Below, piece after piece: positions 26,243 through 34,073 of a DNA stretch of 38,397 nt. Numbering within the stretch: position 1 is the first letter of the stretch; each line of letters starts with the position of its first letter. The stretch is from an uncultured Bacteroidia bacterium (lineage in GTDB: Bacteria > Bacteroidota > Bacteroidia > J057 > CALDDN01). Position numbers and translations under genes: made by a program. The stretch is from NCBI GenBank assembly GCA_937936615.1, contig CALDDN010000063.1, positions 1 to 38,397 on the forward strand, in the 5' to 3' direction. The notes below the pieces were generated by a model, which saw only the letters and a program-made list of their open reading frames with translations, did no database searches and had not been told where the DNA came from.

Positions 26243-27283
26243 ATGAGGCGCGGCCTTCGGTTCCTGGTCGGGTTGGCCGGACTGGTGTTTGCTGAACCGC
26301 TGCACGGCCAGCTGCTGCCCCGCCTGCTCACGCACCTGGACTCGGTTACCCGCTCGCGCGTCGACAGCCTCTATATTCGCATCCCGCACGAACGCTGGAT
26401 GATCCGGCCCTTCGTGCAGTCCAAATTCGTATCGCTGGGGCTGCGCTGGTCGGTCGATGGCCTGAGCAATTCAATCGACTACCGGCCCAACCGACCCTCG
26501 CAGCTGGGGGCCTTTGTGGCCTACCGGCGCATTGGCCTGGGCCTGTCGGTGGGGGTGCCCGGTACCTCGCGCGACCTCGAACGGTTTGGGCGTACGCGCC
26601 ACTTCGATGCCCAGCTCTTTCTTTTTAGCCGCCACTGGGCCGCTGATCTGACCTACGTTCGCTACCAAGGACTCTTTGTCAACAACCCCCGCGCCATCAA
26701 CCCGAACTGGACGAATGAGCAGCCTAATCCTCAGCGGCAGGACCTGCTGCTGCGCTTCGTCAACTTCAATGGCATCTGGGTTTTCAACTCGCGGCGGTTC
26801 TCGCTGCGGGCAGCCAGCCAGCAGATGGAACAGCAGATGCGTGGAGCGGGCAGTTTTCTGCTGCTGGCAGGAGCCAACCTCTTCAGGCCCGGCGCCGATT
26901 CAACCCTTGTCCCCCATGGCACCCTGCCCGAACCCCTGCCCCATCAGGCCGTTTGGGGCGGCCGCCTGGCCAGCATCGGTCTGGCACCCGGTTACGGTCG
27001 GGCTTTTCGGGTGTGGCGTTTTTTCTGCACCCCCCTGCTCTTTGTAGGGCCTACCCTGCAGACGGGCTGGCTCGAAACCGAGGGCGGGCGCAGCAACCTG
27101 ACCGAGCGCGTCGGCACTCGCCTGCAGTTTCAGAACACGCTGGGCTATTACAGCGAGCGCTTTTTCATGGGCCTGCTCTTTCGTTACGACAACGTGCAGT
27201 ACCAGCAACAACGCCTGACCTTGGCCGCCAATCAATACAGTCTGCGCCTCTTTGCGGGCTGGTGGCTGCGCTCAGACAGTTGA
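26243..27283 (+). CDS. DUF4421 family outer-membrane protein
   Basis: 346 aa. The ATG at 26243 is chosen because it opens on a signal peptide (MRRGLRFLVGLAGLVFAEPL, then HGQ); an upstream GTG at 26207 would add a charged stretch. The body matches DUF4421: SIDYRPNRPSQLGAFVAYR, DAQLFLFSRHWAADLTY, VFNSRRFSLRAA and GAGSFLLLAGAN, with alternating hydrophobic strands and an aromatic C-terminus (LRLFAGWWL). A beta-barrel in the outer membrane is likely; the function is unknown. It starts 41 bp from the divergent PPIase gene, so it shares that promoter region. It is convergent with the aldo/keto reductase. Confidence 0.75.
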   Translation: MRRGLRFLVGLAGLVFAEPLHGQLLPRLLTHLDSVTRSRVDSLYIRIPHERWMIRPFVQSKFVSLGLRWSVDGLSNSIDYRPNRPSQLGAFVAYRRIGLGLSVGVPGTSRDLERFGRTRHFDAQLFLFSRHWAADLTYVRYQGLFVNNPRAINPNWTNEQPNPQRQDLLLRFVNFNGIWVFNSRRFSLRAASQQMEQQMRGAGSFLLLAGANLFRPGADSTLVPHGTLPEPLPHQAVWGGRLASIGLAPGYGRAFRVWRFFCTPLLFVGPTLQTGWLETEGGRSNLTERVGTRLQFQNTLGYYSERFFMGLLFRYDNVQYQQQRLTLAANQYSLRLFAGWWLRSDS

Positions 27284-27351
27284 ACAGATTGAAATGTTTG
27301 TGGCCTTGCTGTGGCGGATCTCAACACCGCCGGGCCGCGAGCGAAGCTTTT

Positions 27352-28386
27352 TCAAGGCTTGCGCAGACCCTCGAGGCGATCACGCAACCCGCCAAACAGA
27401 ATTTCGTTGACCCCATCCGAAGCCAGAAACTCGTGCGGGAAACCCAGGCTGATGGCACTGATGCGGTCGAGGCGGTCGAGGTGTTCACCACTGAGGTTGA
27501 CCTGCAGGCTTTCGAGGTTCTCGCGCAGCTGCTCCGGGGTGCGGGCACCCAGAATGGGAATCGGACGCCCGGGCTGATGCAGCACCCAGCGCAAAGCCAC
27601 CTGCCCGGGCGTACAGCCGATTTCCTCGGCCACGCGGCAGACTTCCTCCACGATAGCGAAGTTGCGCTCGGTCATGCGGCGGTTATCGGGCTTGAGGCGG
27701 CGTTGTGCCTCGGCACTCGTATGGCGGTACTTGCCCGTAAGCAGCCCTCCGCCCAAAGGCGACCACGGCGTAATGGCCAGCCCCAAAGCGCGGGCCATGG
27801 GCAGAAGTTCGCGTTCAGGCGTGCGCTCCAGCAGGCTGTATTCCACCTGCAGGCCTACAAAGGGCGACCAGCCCCGCAGTTCGGCCAGCAGATTGGCCCG
27901 CGAAACAATCCAGGCCGGCGTATCCGAAACCCCTACATAAAACACCTTGCCCATACGTACCAAGTCGTCCAAAGCCCGCATCACTTCCTCGACGGGCGTG
28001 GTATAGTCCCAGGCATGCAGCCAGAGCAGGTCGATGGCCTCGGTGCGCAGACGACGCAGGCTGCCCTCGACCGACTGCATGAGGTTCTTACGGTGGTTGC
28101 CCCCCGAGTTGAGATCGCCCGGCTTCATGGCCAGGGTGTATTTGGTCGCAATAACAAGGCTGTCGCGCTGGGCAGCGATCAGATCACCCAGAATGGTCTC
28201 CGAGGAGCCTGCAGTATAGTAATTGGCTGTATCGATGAAATTGCCCCCCGCATCGAGGAAGGCATCGAAAATGGCGCGGCACTGGTCGGGCGGACTGCCC
28301 CAGCCCCATTCCTCGCCAAAAGTCATGGTGCCGAGGCACAGCTCAGAAACACGCAGCCCCGTGGGGCCGAAAAGTACGTAGCGCAT
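27352..28386 (-). CDS. Aldo/keto reductase
   Basis: 344 aa, full length for the family, an (alpha/beta)8 barrel using NADPH. The catalytic tetrad is visible: D52 and Y57 in DTANYY, K82 in ATKYT, and H124 in LWLHAWD. The NADPH-binding end appears as PIPILGARTPEQLRENL. The sequence resembles the YajO/Tas-like subfamily acting on aldehydes and ketones; the substrate cannot be told from sequence. It is monocistronic, facing the DUF4421 gene and divergent from bshC, and has a TAACTTCG box upstream. Confidence 0.92.
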   Translation of the reverse strand: MRYVLFGPTGLRVSELCLGTMTFGEEWGWGSPPDQCRAIFDAFLDAGGNFIDTANYYTAGSSETILGDLIAAQRDSLVIATKYTLAMKPGDLNSGGNHRKNLMQSVEGSLRRLRTEAIDLLWLHAWDYTTPVEEVMRALDDLVRMGKVFYVGVSDTPAWIVSRANLLAELRGWSPFVGLQVEYSLLERTPERELLPMARALGLAITPWSPLGGGLLTGKYRHTSAEAQRRLKPDNRRMTERNFAIVEEVCRVAEEIGCTPGQVALRWVLHQPGRPIPILGARTPEQLRENLESLQVNLSGEHLDRLDRISAISLGFPHEFLASDGVNEILFGGLRDRLEGLRKP

Positions 28387-28795
28387 AGCGGTGATTTCGT
28401 CGAATCGGAACCCGAAGTTAGGTAAAATGTGATGCGGCTTTTACTTTTATTGATACGTTCTGACAAGGCAGAACCGGACGGCTGTCGTCAGCAGCCTTCG
28501 CACAGAACACGCCCCGAACCCGATTCGTATTGCACTGTCCCTGACAGACAATCAAAAAAAGTCAAGACATGAAGTAAAATTATCTCAGAGGGAATCCCCA
28601 ACTCGAGCCACCAGCCGTCTCCAGGCAACAGCTTTCAGATTCATTCATTTCAAACCATTTGACAGATCAAAATCAGGCCCAATACTTAGGCCCGGAACCG
28701 CAGATTTACTTTGATTCAACCGGCAGGTGCCACATACCGGCTCGACCCGAATCGCCACCGCTTTTTGCCTACCTTGCAACACCGAGCATCGCCCC
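28387..28795. other. Divergent intergenic region between the AKR gene and bshC
   Basis: About 409 bases. It holds the AKR -7 box, a 14-mer TACTTTTATTGATA at 28442-28455 that recurs at 32397-32410, and a TTACTTTG box at 28707-28714. A TACCTTG box at 28770-28776 ends 19 nt before the bshC ATG and may be the bshC promoter. No gene is supported. Confidence 0.4.
28413..28420 (-). promoter_or_regulatory. -7 box of the aldo/keto reductase gene
   Basis: The minus strand reads TAACTTCG, 26 nt before the ATG at 28386. The same octamer occurs before the secreted protein gene at 1906-1913. Confidence 0.4.
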
Positions 28796-30310
28796 ATGCA
28801 GCTGGCCTCCGCCTACGCGACCCAACATCCCGCCCTGCGCCCCTTTTATGCGCACCCGTGGCATCAGCCCGACTGGCGGGCCATCGCCGAGGCACGCGAC
28901 CGCTGCCCCACACCGCGGGCAACGCTGGTTCAAGTCCTGAGGACGCAGTATGCCGATCTGCCCGCCCGAGCGGCCACTGCCCGCAACCTCGACCGCCTGG
29001 CTCAGGCCGATACCCTGACCGTAACAACCGGTCAGCAGCCTGCACTCTTCGGCGGCCCGCTCTACAACTTCTATAAAGCCCTGACCACTGTCGCTCTGGC
29101 CCAGCAGGCCGAAGCGGCACTGAACCGGCCCGTAATACCAGTATTCTGGGTGGCGAGCGAAGACCACGACCGCGACGAACTCGACCATACCTGGATCGAC
29201 TTCCTGACGTGCCTGCGCTACCCCGACCTGGGCTCTGGGCCGGTAGGCCGGCACGTGCTCGGCCCCGCCATCGACCACCTCACCGACCGAACCGGCCCCA
29301 CCCGCACCCCTTGGCAACCCGGACGTACCTGGGCAACAGCCTACCGCCTGACCCTCGATGCCCTGCTGGGCGATCGGGGGCTGATCGTCCTCGATGCCGA
29401 CGACCGCCGCCTCAAAGCCGCCGCAGCCCCGCTCTGGGCCGCCGAGCTGTCCGGTCAAGGCATCTACGGGCCGGTGATGACACAGACCGAGGCTCTGCGT
29501 CAGGCAGGCTTTGCCGCCCAGCTCCAGCCACGCCCCATCAACCTCTTCTGGATCGAAAACGAGCTGCGCGAGCGCATCGAAGCCGACACCCCGGCTGGCT
29601 TCCGCACCGCCGAGGGCAGCCGCCGCTGGTCGGCCGCCGAGCTGGAAGCAGCCCTCGCCGATAAGCCCGAAGCCTTCAGCCCCAATGCCGCCTTGCGCCC
29701 CCTCTATCAAGAGACCCTGCTGCCCAACCTTGCATACATAGGTGGCTGGGGAGAAATCGCCTACTGGATGCAGCTGCGACAGGCCTTCGGGCCACTGCCC
29801 ATGCCGGTGCTGGTTCCACGCCTGCAGGCGCGGCTCTGGACACCGGCCCAGGAACGGCGACGGCTGGCCCTGGGTCTGCCCCGCGAAGCGGTGGCCTGGT
29901 CCGAAAACCAGCTGACCGAACATTTTGCCCGCCGCCTGCGCCCCGAAGCCCTGCCCGAAGGCTGGCCCGACCGCCTGCAGAGTGTCTGGCGCGAACTCGA
30001 AGACTGGCTGGCCGCGCAGGCCCCCGAACATCTGGCAGGTGCCCGCGGGCAGGCCCTGCGCCAGCACCGTTACCTGCGGCAGCTGGTGCGCCGCCTCGAC
30101 CGACGCGCCTTGCGGCAGCACCCGCGCAGCTGGCTGGCAGCCCTCGACCTGAAGCGAAGCCTCGAACCCGAAGGGCGAGTCCAGGAACGGACGCTCAATC
30201 TGCTGGCCTGGCCCGGGCTGAATACCGACCGGCTGGCCAATCGGCTGCTGGAACGCTGGCAATTGGGCCGGGTGGAACTGCTCGACGTGCTATTGGAGGA
30301 GTCGGATTGA
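28796..30310 (+). CDS. bshC: Bacillithiol biosynthesis cysteine-adding enzyme BshC
   Basis: 504 aa. The ATG at 28796 gives the typical start MQLASAYATQHPALRPFY. The Rossmann-like core shows VTTGQQPALFGGPLYNFYKA and IPVFWVASEDHDRDELDHTW, both strongly characteristic of BshC. A C-terminal coiled region (about 400-480) is Arg-rich. BshC ligates cysteine to glucosaminyl-malate, the last step in making bacillithiol, the low-molecular-weight thiol of many Firmicutes and Bacteroidota. bshA and bshB are not in the window. coaD follows after 59 nt, so the two may be co-transcribed. Confidence 0.93.
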   Translation: MQLASAYATQHPALRPFYAHPWHQPDWRAIAEARDRCPTPRATLVQVLRTQYADLPARAATARNLDRLAQADTLTVTTGQQPALFGGPLYNFYKALTTVALAQQAEAALNRPVIPVFWVASEDHDRDELDHTWIDFLTCLRYPDLGSGPVGRHVLGPAIDHLTDRTGPTRTPWQPGRTWATAYRLTLDALLGDRGLIVLDADDRRLKAAAAPLWAAELSGQGIYGPVMTQTEALRQAGFAAQLQPRPINLFWIENELRERIEADTPAGFRTAEGSRRWSAAELEAALADKPEAFSPNAALRPLYQETLLPNLAYIGGWGEIAYWMQLRQAFGPLPMPVLVPRLQARLWTPAQERRRLALGLPREAVAWSENQLTEHFARRLRPEALPEGWPDRLQSVWRELEDWLAAQAPEHLAGARGQALRQHRYLRQLVRRLDRRALRQHPRSWLAALDLKRSLEPEGRVQERTLNLLAWPGLNTDRLANRLLERWQLGRVELLDVLLEESD

Positions 30311-30369
30311 TAATCCCTTTTTTGATTTCCACCAGACTATTGTAACACATTGCTGATGGCCTGAAATCC

Positions 30370-30852
30370 ATGAAACGAACCATCCTCTTTCCGGGCAGCT
30401 TCGACCCGCCTACCCTTGGCCATGTCGAACTAGTCGAGCGGGGCCTGCGCCTCTTCGACGAGGTGGTGCTGGCCCTAGGGGTCAACAGCAGCAAGCAGGC
30501 GCGGTACCCTCTCGAACGGCGGCTGGGCTGGCTGGGGGCTACCTTCGCGCATCTGGGCGAGCGCGTGCGCATCGTGCCCTACGAGAGCCTGACCGTACAC
30601 TTTGCCCGCCAGCAAGGCGCCATCGCGTTGCTGCGTGGCCTGCGTAACGCCCTCGACCTGGAGTACGAACGTAACATCGACCACCTGAACAAGCACCTGG
30701 AACCCGAAATCGAAACCTGTTACCTGATCAGCAGCCCGCGCACGGCCCACATTTCCTCGACCCTCGTCTGGGAAATCATTCGCTACGGCGGCACCCTCGA
30801 GGGGCTGCTGCCTATAGCCCTCATCGAAGATTTGCGGGCGGGGGGCAATTGA
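30370..30852 (+). CDS. coaD: Phosphopantetheine adenylyltransferase
   Basis: 160 aa, the usual length. The nucleotidyltransferase signature is near the N-terminus (FPGSFDPPTLGH, with the TxGH motif), followed by GLRN and DLEYERNIDHLN, and a second signature ISSTLVWEI near the C-terminus, the standard CoaD layout. It transfers AMP from ATP to 4'-phosphopantetheine to give dephospho-CoA, the penultimate step of coenzyme A synthesis. Its 3' end overlaps the convergent NUDIX gene by 32 bp. Confidence 0.95.
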   Translation: MKRTILFPGSFDPPTLGHVELVERGLRLFDEVVLALGVNSSKQARYPLERRLGWLGATFAHLGERVRIVPYESLTVHFARQQGAIALLRGLRNALDLEYERNIDHLNKHLEPEIETCYLISSPRTAHISSTLVWEIIRYGGTLEGLLPIALIEDLRAGGN

Positions 30853-31459
30853 ACACCAGTTCACGCAGAGCAGGCCAGAGGTCGGCCCGGTACACTTCCC
30901 GCTCGGCGGGGCCATACCAGCCGACTGCGTGGATATCCTCCTCGATTTGGGGCCGGAAGTGCTGCGCGGCAGGGGCGATGAAATCGAACCAGACGGAGTG
31001 CTTGAGCACCCAGCGGCCCTGTTCAGCGTAGATGTGCAGCGTCGAGGGCAGCGGGCCGAGCCGCTCGAGACCGCGGATGCCGGTTTCTTCCTCTACCTCG
31101 CGCCGGGCAGCCTCGGCCAGAGCCTCACCGGTTTCGACTTTGCCCTTGGGCAGGTCCCAGCGGCCCCGCCGGTGGATGAGCAGGAGCTGGCCTGAATCGT
31201 TCCAGACTCGCCCGCCAGCGGCCAGAACCAGCTCGAAACCGGCGGCATAAGCCTGTAGAAAGGCGCGTCGGCTGTCCAGTCCGTCGAAAAACAGCTCGAT
31301 ATAGAGGCCTGTGGGGCTGCGGCGATGCAAGCGGGCCACCTCGTCGGCAAGACCGGCTTCGAGCAGCAGGGCGGGTGTACCCAGAACCAGGGTCAGCCGC
31401 GATTCCTGCTGGTAAATGTGTATTTTATCGGCCTCAAAGTCGAAAGCGTTCCAGAACAT
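30821..31459 (-). CDS. NUDIX hydrolase
   Basis: 212 aa. The Nudix box is complete: G-x5-E-x7-REVEEETGI beginning at GKVETGE (near residue 115), preceded by RGRWDLPKGK. An N-terminal extension of about 80 residues precedes the fold, as in the Bacteroidota family found next to pyrE. It hydrolyses a nucleoside diphosphate linked to another moiety; the substrate is unknown. The start codon overlaps that of the divergent pyrE (shared CATG at 31457-31460), and the 3' end overlaps coaD by 32 bp, so the gene has no private flanking sequence. Confidence 0.88.
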   Translation of the reverse strand: MFWNAFDFEADKIHIYQQESRLTLVLGTPALLLEAGLADEVARLHRRSPTGLYIELFFDGLDSRRAFLQAYAAGFELVLAAGGRVWNDSGQLLLIHRRGRWDLPKGKVETGEALAEAARREVEEETGIRGLERLGPLPSTLHIYAEQGRWVLKHSVWFDFIAPAAQHFRPQIEEDIHAVGWYGPAEREVYRADLWPALRELVFNCPPPANLR

Positions 31460-32111
31460 GAGTTTACGCGATGTGGGTGCCTCGGTGGCGCAATATCTGC
31501 ACGAAACCGGCTCGGTACGCCTGTCGCTCGATCCGCCGTTTCGGTGGGCCTCGGGCTGGCTGGCTCCCGTCTACTGCGACAACCGGCGGTTGCTTTCATT
31601 TCCGCTGGTGCGGCGGTCGGTGGGTCAAGCCCTGACCCAAGCAGCCCGCGCCGAATTCGCTGCCTGCGAGGCCATCGCAGCCGTGGCTACGGCGGGCATT
31701 CCACTGGGTGCCATCCTGGCCGACCACCTGGGTCTGCCCTTTTGCTATGTACGCTCCCAGCCCAAGGCCCACGGTATGGGCCAGCAGATCGAAGGGGTGG
31801 TACATGGCGGGCAGGCGGTGCTGGTGATCGAGGATTTGATTTCGACGGGCGGCAGCAGTCTGGCGGCGGTCGAGGCCCTGCAGGGCGCAGGTGCCCATGT
31901 GCTAGGGCTGCTCAGCGTCTTTACTTATGGCTTCGCGACGACACGGGATCGTTTTTCGGCAGCGGGGATACGCACCCGGTCGCTGGCCACACTCGACGAC
32001 CTGCTGCTGGTGCTCGAAGGAACAGGAGAGTGGAATTCCGCCCAGCGAGCTGCCATCGAACGCTGGCGGCAGCAGCCCGAAAGCTGGTCGCCGGCGGCCC
32101 CGCAAACGTGA
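31458..32111 (+). CDS. pyrE: Orotate phosphoribosyltransferase
   Basis: 217 aa from the ATG at 31458. The N-terminal part shows FRWASGWLAPVYCDNR, a clear PyrE signature; the PRPP-binding motif is VLVIEDLISTGGSS near 125-138; the flexible catalytic loop region reads CYVRSQPKAHGMGQQIEG. It makes orotidine 5'-monophosphate from orotate and PRPP in pyrimidine synthesis. The start codon overlaps that of the divergent NUDIX gene by two bases, so its promoter must lie within the NUDIX coding region. Confidence 0.94.
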   Translation: MSLRDVGASVAQYLHETGSVRLSLDPPFRWASGWLAPVYCDNRRLLSFPLVRRSVGQALTQAARAEFAACEAIAAVATAGIPLGAILADHLGLPFCYVRSQPKAHGMGQQIEGVVHGGQAVLVIEDLISTGGSSLAAVEALQGAGAHVLGLLSVFTYGFATTRDRFSAAGIRTRSLATLDDLLLVLEGTGEWNSAQRAAIERWRQQPESWSPAAPQT

Positions 32112-32429
32112 ATCCCTTCGGGGCCGGTCTGCTGGGCCTTTGTTTCCGGCACTCCACTCAAAGATGAGCAGACCGTTGACAATAGTGGAAGTAGTTTTGA
32201 GCTATCATCTATTTGCTGTTTATCAAAACTTTTTCAAATTATCGTTTAGAGTAACTTTTGAATAAGAAGAAATATATAATATAATATAATATATACACTG
32301 GCCGATTTCTAATTCATGCTTGCGACCAGCACGCTTCGCTTTATGCGGCTCGGGAACTTCGATCAGCCACTTTTTGTCCGAATCATTCTTGATGTATACT
32401 TTTATTGATATATTCCAGTAAAAAAAACC
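32112..32429. other. AT-rich intergenic region after pyrE
   Basis: About 318 bases. It contains an AT-only tract with (TATAA)3 at 32275-32289 and, in its last 60 bases, the DUF983 promoter. On the minus strand a frame reads KNDSDKKWLIEVPEPHKAKR, which looks more protein-like than chance but has no start codon and no match that I recognise; it may be a decayed gene. Confidence 0.4.
32373..32404 (+). promoter_or_regulatory. Promoter of the DUF983 gene
   Basis: TTTG at 32373-32376 and TACTTTTA at 32397-32404 (7/8 match to TAnnTTTG) are 20 nt apart, the expected spacing, and the box ends 25 nt before the ATG at 32430. It is the best complete Bacteroidota promoter in the window. Confidence 0.55.
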
Positions 32430-32834
32430 ATGCCTCAAACCAAGCCCCCCGGCGCCTTCGCGGCTATCGTCAATCACCGCTGCCCCCGCTGCCGCACCGG
32501 CCAAATGTACCTCTACGGCCCCTACGACCTGAAGGGCCGTTTTCTGGCCATGCACAAAAACTGCCCCCATTGCGGGCAGGAATTCGAGATTGAACCGGGT
32601 TTCTTCTGGGGGGCGATGTACATCAGCTACGCCTTTACTACGGGCTGGTTTCTGGTGGGGCTGGTGATTTACTTCACCTACTGGCCGCCGGTCTGGACGT
32701 TCATTGGAGCTTATCTGGCCTTTGTTCTGCTGACCCTGCCCATCAATAACCGCTACGCCCGTACGCTGCTGCTACATGTGTTCAGCCCCATCAAGTTCAG
32801 CCGCGAAGCTTGGCTCAAAGGCCAGGCGGCCTGA
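32430..32834 (+). CDS. DUF983 family small membrane protein
   Basis: 134 aa. Two Cys pairs near the N-terminus (HRCPRCRTG and KNCPHCGQEF) form a likely zinc-binding knuckle, followed by the family signature EIEPGFFWGAMYISYAF and two hydrophobic membrane helices (about 66-88 and 90-110). The function is not known. The gene stands alone with its own promoter and is convergent with the P460-like gene. Confidence 0.85.
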   Translation: MPQTKPPGAFAAIVNHRCPRCRTGQMYLYGPYDLKGRFLAMHKNCPHCGQEFEIEPGFFWGAMYISYAFTTGWFLVGLVIYFTYWPPVWTFIGAYLAFVLLTLPINNRYARTLLLHVFSPIKFSREAWLKGQAA

Positions 32835-32871
32835 AGACCTCGTCGCTTCATAGCCTGTATACAATGCAAAC

Positions 32872-32890
32872 TGGCCTGCGCGGCAGGCCA
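32872..32890. terminator. GC-rich hairpin between convergent genes
   Basis: TGGCCTG and CAGGCCA form a perfect 7-bp stem around a CGCGG loop, 38 nt after the DUF983 stop and 66 nt from the stop of the convergent P460-like gene. No T-run follows on either strand, so it is only a possible bidirectional transcript end. Confidence 0.35.
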
Positions 32891-32955
32891 ATCGGTCATC
32901 GGAAGCACGAATCGGGTTCGGCTGCAGGCTGAGAGCCTGGCCGGAAGGCAAGCTA

Positions 32956-33540
32956 TCAGTTCGAGAAGATGAAGTTTTTGCCGGCCCGCGAGTGGCAGGC
33001 GGCGCAGTCGGTTTCTTTGCCGCGGAAGGTGGCCGCGCTGACCAGGCCGTTGGGCCGCTGGGCAGTTACGCTGTTGGGGTCGATGAGGATGTACTCCCAG
33101 TCGCCTCCTTGGGGGAAGTAGCCAGTGGGGTGTTTGACCATCACTCCTACGTTGATGAGATCGCCTTGGCTGCCGTTGGGCTGCTTGGTGTAGACGTGCG
33201 TTACCCAGACCGTACCCGGATTAAGCGAAGCACTGCCCGGCGATGAGGTAACGGTACGCAGGTAGTCGCTGGGGTTCATGTTCTGGATGACTTCACCGGT
33301 CCAGAGGCGGGGGTTGATCGGCACGGGGTCCGAGCCGGTGAGGTCGGGGCGCATCTGCCGGTGTACGCCCGATTTGACGGCCCGTGTTACTGTAGCCGCA
33401 TCGAGCATCTCCTGGGTCAGGATGATTTCTTTGGGCGGCGTAGGAGTGGGGGTTTCATCTCCGCCGCCACTTCCTCCGCCGCAGGAGATCAGGGTTCCGT
33501 AGGCGAAGAAAGTGAGCAAGGTGTAGGCAAATGTTCGCAT
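32956..33540 (-). CDS. Cytochrome P460-like haem lipoprotein
   Basis: 194 aa. The signal ends in a lipobox (LISC-GGGSGGG), followed by a Pro/Thr linker, so it is an envelope lipoprotein. The body resembles the cytochrome P460 family: GTVWVTHVYTKQPNG, GGDWEYILIDPN, and a C-terminal c-type haem motif CAACH followed by SRAGKNFIFSN. In the family such proteins bind a haem attached through CxxCH and act in redox chemistry; the P460 lysine cross-link cannot be judged. A shorter relative lies 130 nt upstream on the same strand. Confidence 0.7.
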   Translation of the reverse strand: MRTFAYTLLTFFAYGTLISCGGGSGGGDETPTPTPPKEIILTQEMLDAATVTRAVKSGVHRQMRPDLTGSDPVPINPRLWTGEVIQNMNPSDYLRTVTSSPGSASLNPGTVWVTHVYTKQPNGSQGDLINVGVMVKHPTGYFPQGGDWEYILIDPNSVTAQRPNGLVSAATFRGKETDCAACHSRAGKNFIFSN

Positions 33541-33670
33541 AATCGCGTGGATATAGACTTTAAATCATGGTTGAAGAGAGAACAAGCAGGCGTTTTAGGG
33601 ATCAGCCCAATTTGAATTCAGGACAAAGGATTGGCTTTAGTGAAAAAGCAGAAAATAGAATGAGGTCAGG

Positions 33671-33865
33671 TCATTCATTGAAAACATAATTGGAACGGGC
33701 ACGCGAATCGCAGTCGCTGCATTTGGCTTGGGCTCCGCAAAAACTGGCTGTATTGAGCAGGCCGTTGGGATGCGCCGCATCGAGCATGGCCTGCGTTGCA
33801 GCAAAGGGCGCGGCTTCGGCAGCACCCCCGAAGCCGAACAGGACAAAGGTAATCGCGGTCAGCAT
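33671..33865 (-). pseudogene. Miniature P460-like relative with CxxCD in place of CxxCH
   Basis: 64 aa. A signal peptide (MLTAITFVLFGFGGAAEAAP) is followed by TQAMLDAA, matching TQEMLDAA of the neighbour at 32956-33540, and then directly by PNGLLNTASF and CSDCDSRARSNYVF, matching PNGLVSAATF and CAACHSRAGKNFIF. The 110 or so residues between these blocks are missing. The haem-ligand histidine is Asp. The frame is open with an ATG and stop, so either it is a decaying internally deleted copy or a small protein with a new role. Haem binding is unlikely. Confidence 0.6.
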
Positions 33866-34013
33866 CTGGCAGTATAGAGTCTTTATTAAGCTGCTTTAAG
33901 TAATCTTGATTTAGTTCCACCTGCCTGCAATTTATTTAACTTTTGCAGGAGTGATTACCTAATTCAACCTAACAAAGCTACTTAATCTTGAACCCTTACC
34001 GCAACTTTTTCGT

Positions 34014-34029
34014 TAAAAGATATCTTTTA
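34014..34029. repeat. 16-bp perfect palindrome
   Basis: TAAAAGATATCTTTTA is fully self-complementary. It lies 45 nt beyond the stop of fabG in a 208-bp gap that also holds CCTGCAA/TTGCAGG arms (33924-33930, 33943-33949). It may be a binding site or a weak 3' hairpin. Confidence 0.4.
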
Positions 34030-34073
34030 TTCGATGAAAGAAAAAGACCTTGCCCCCCCTTCGGATGAAAAGC

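Noticed and set aside
28769-30262. 497-codon minus-strand frame over bshC
   Set aside because: It is the antisense shadow of a clearly identified BshC; no motif, no plausible start context.
32223-32570. Minus-strand frame crossing the AT-rich gap and the DUF983 gene
   Set aside because: Half of it is antisense to DUF983. The part in the gap has some protein-like character, but no start codon or known match, so it is noted only as a possible remnant.
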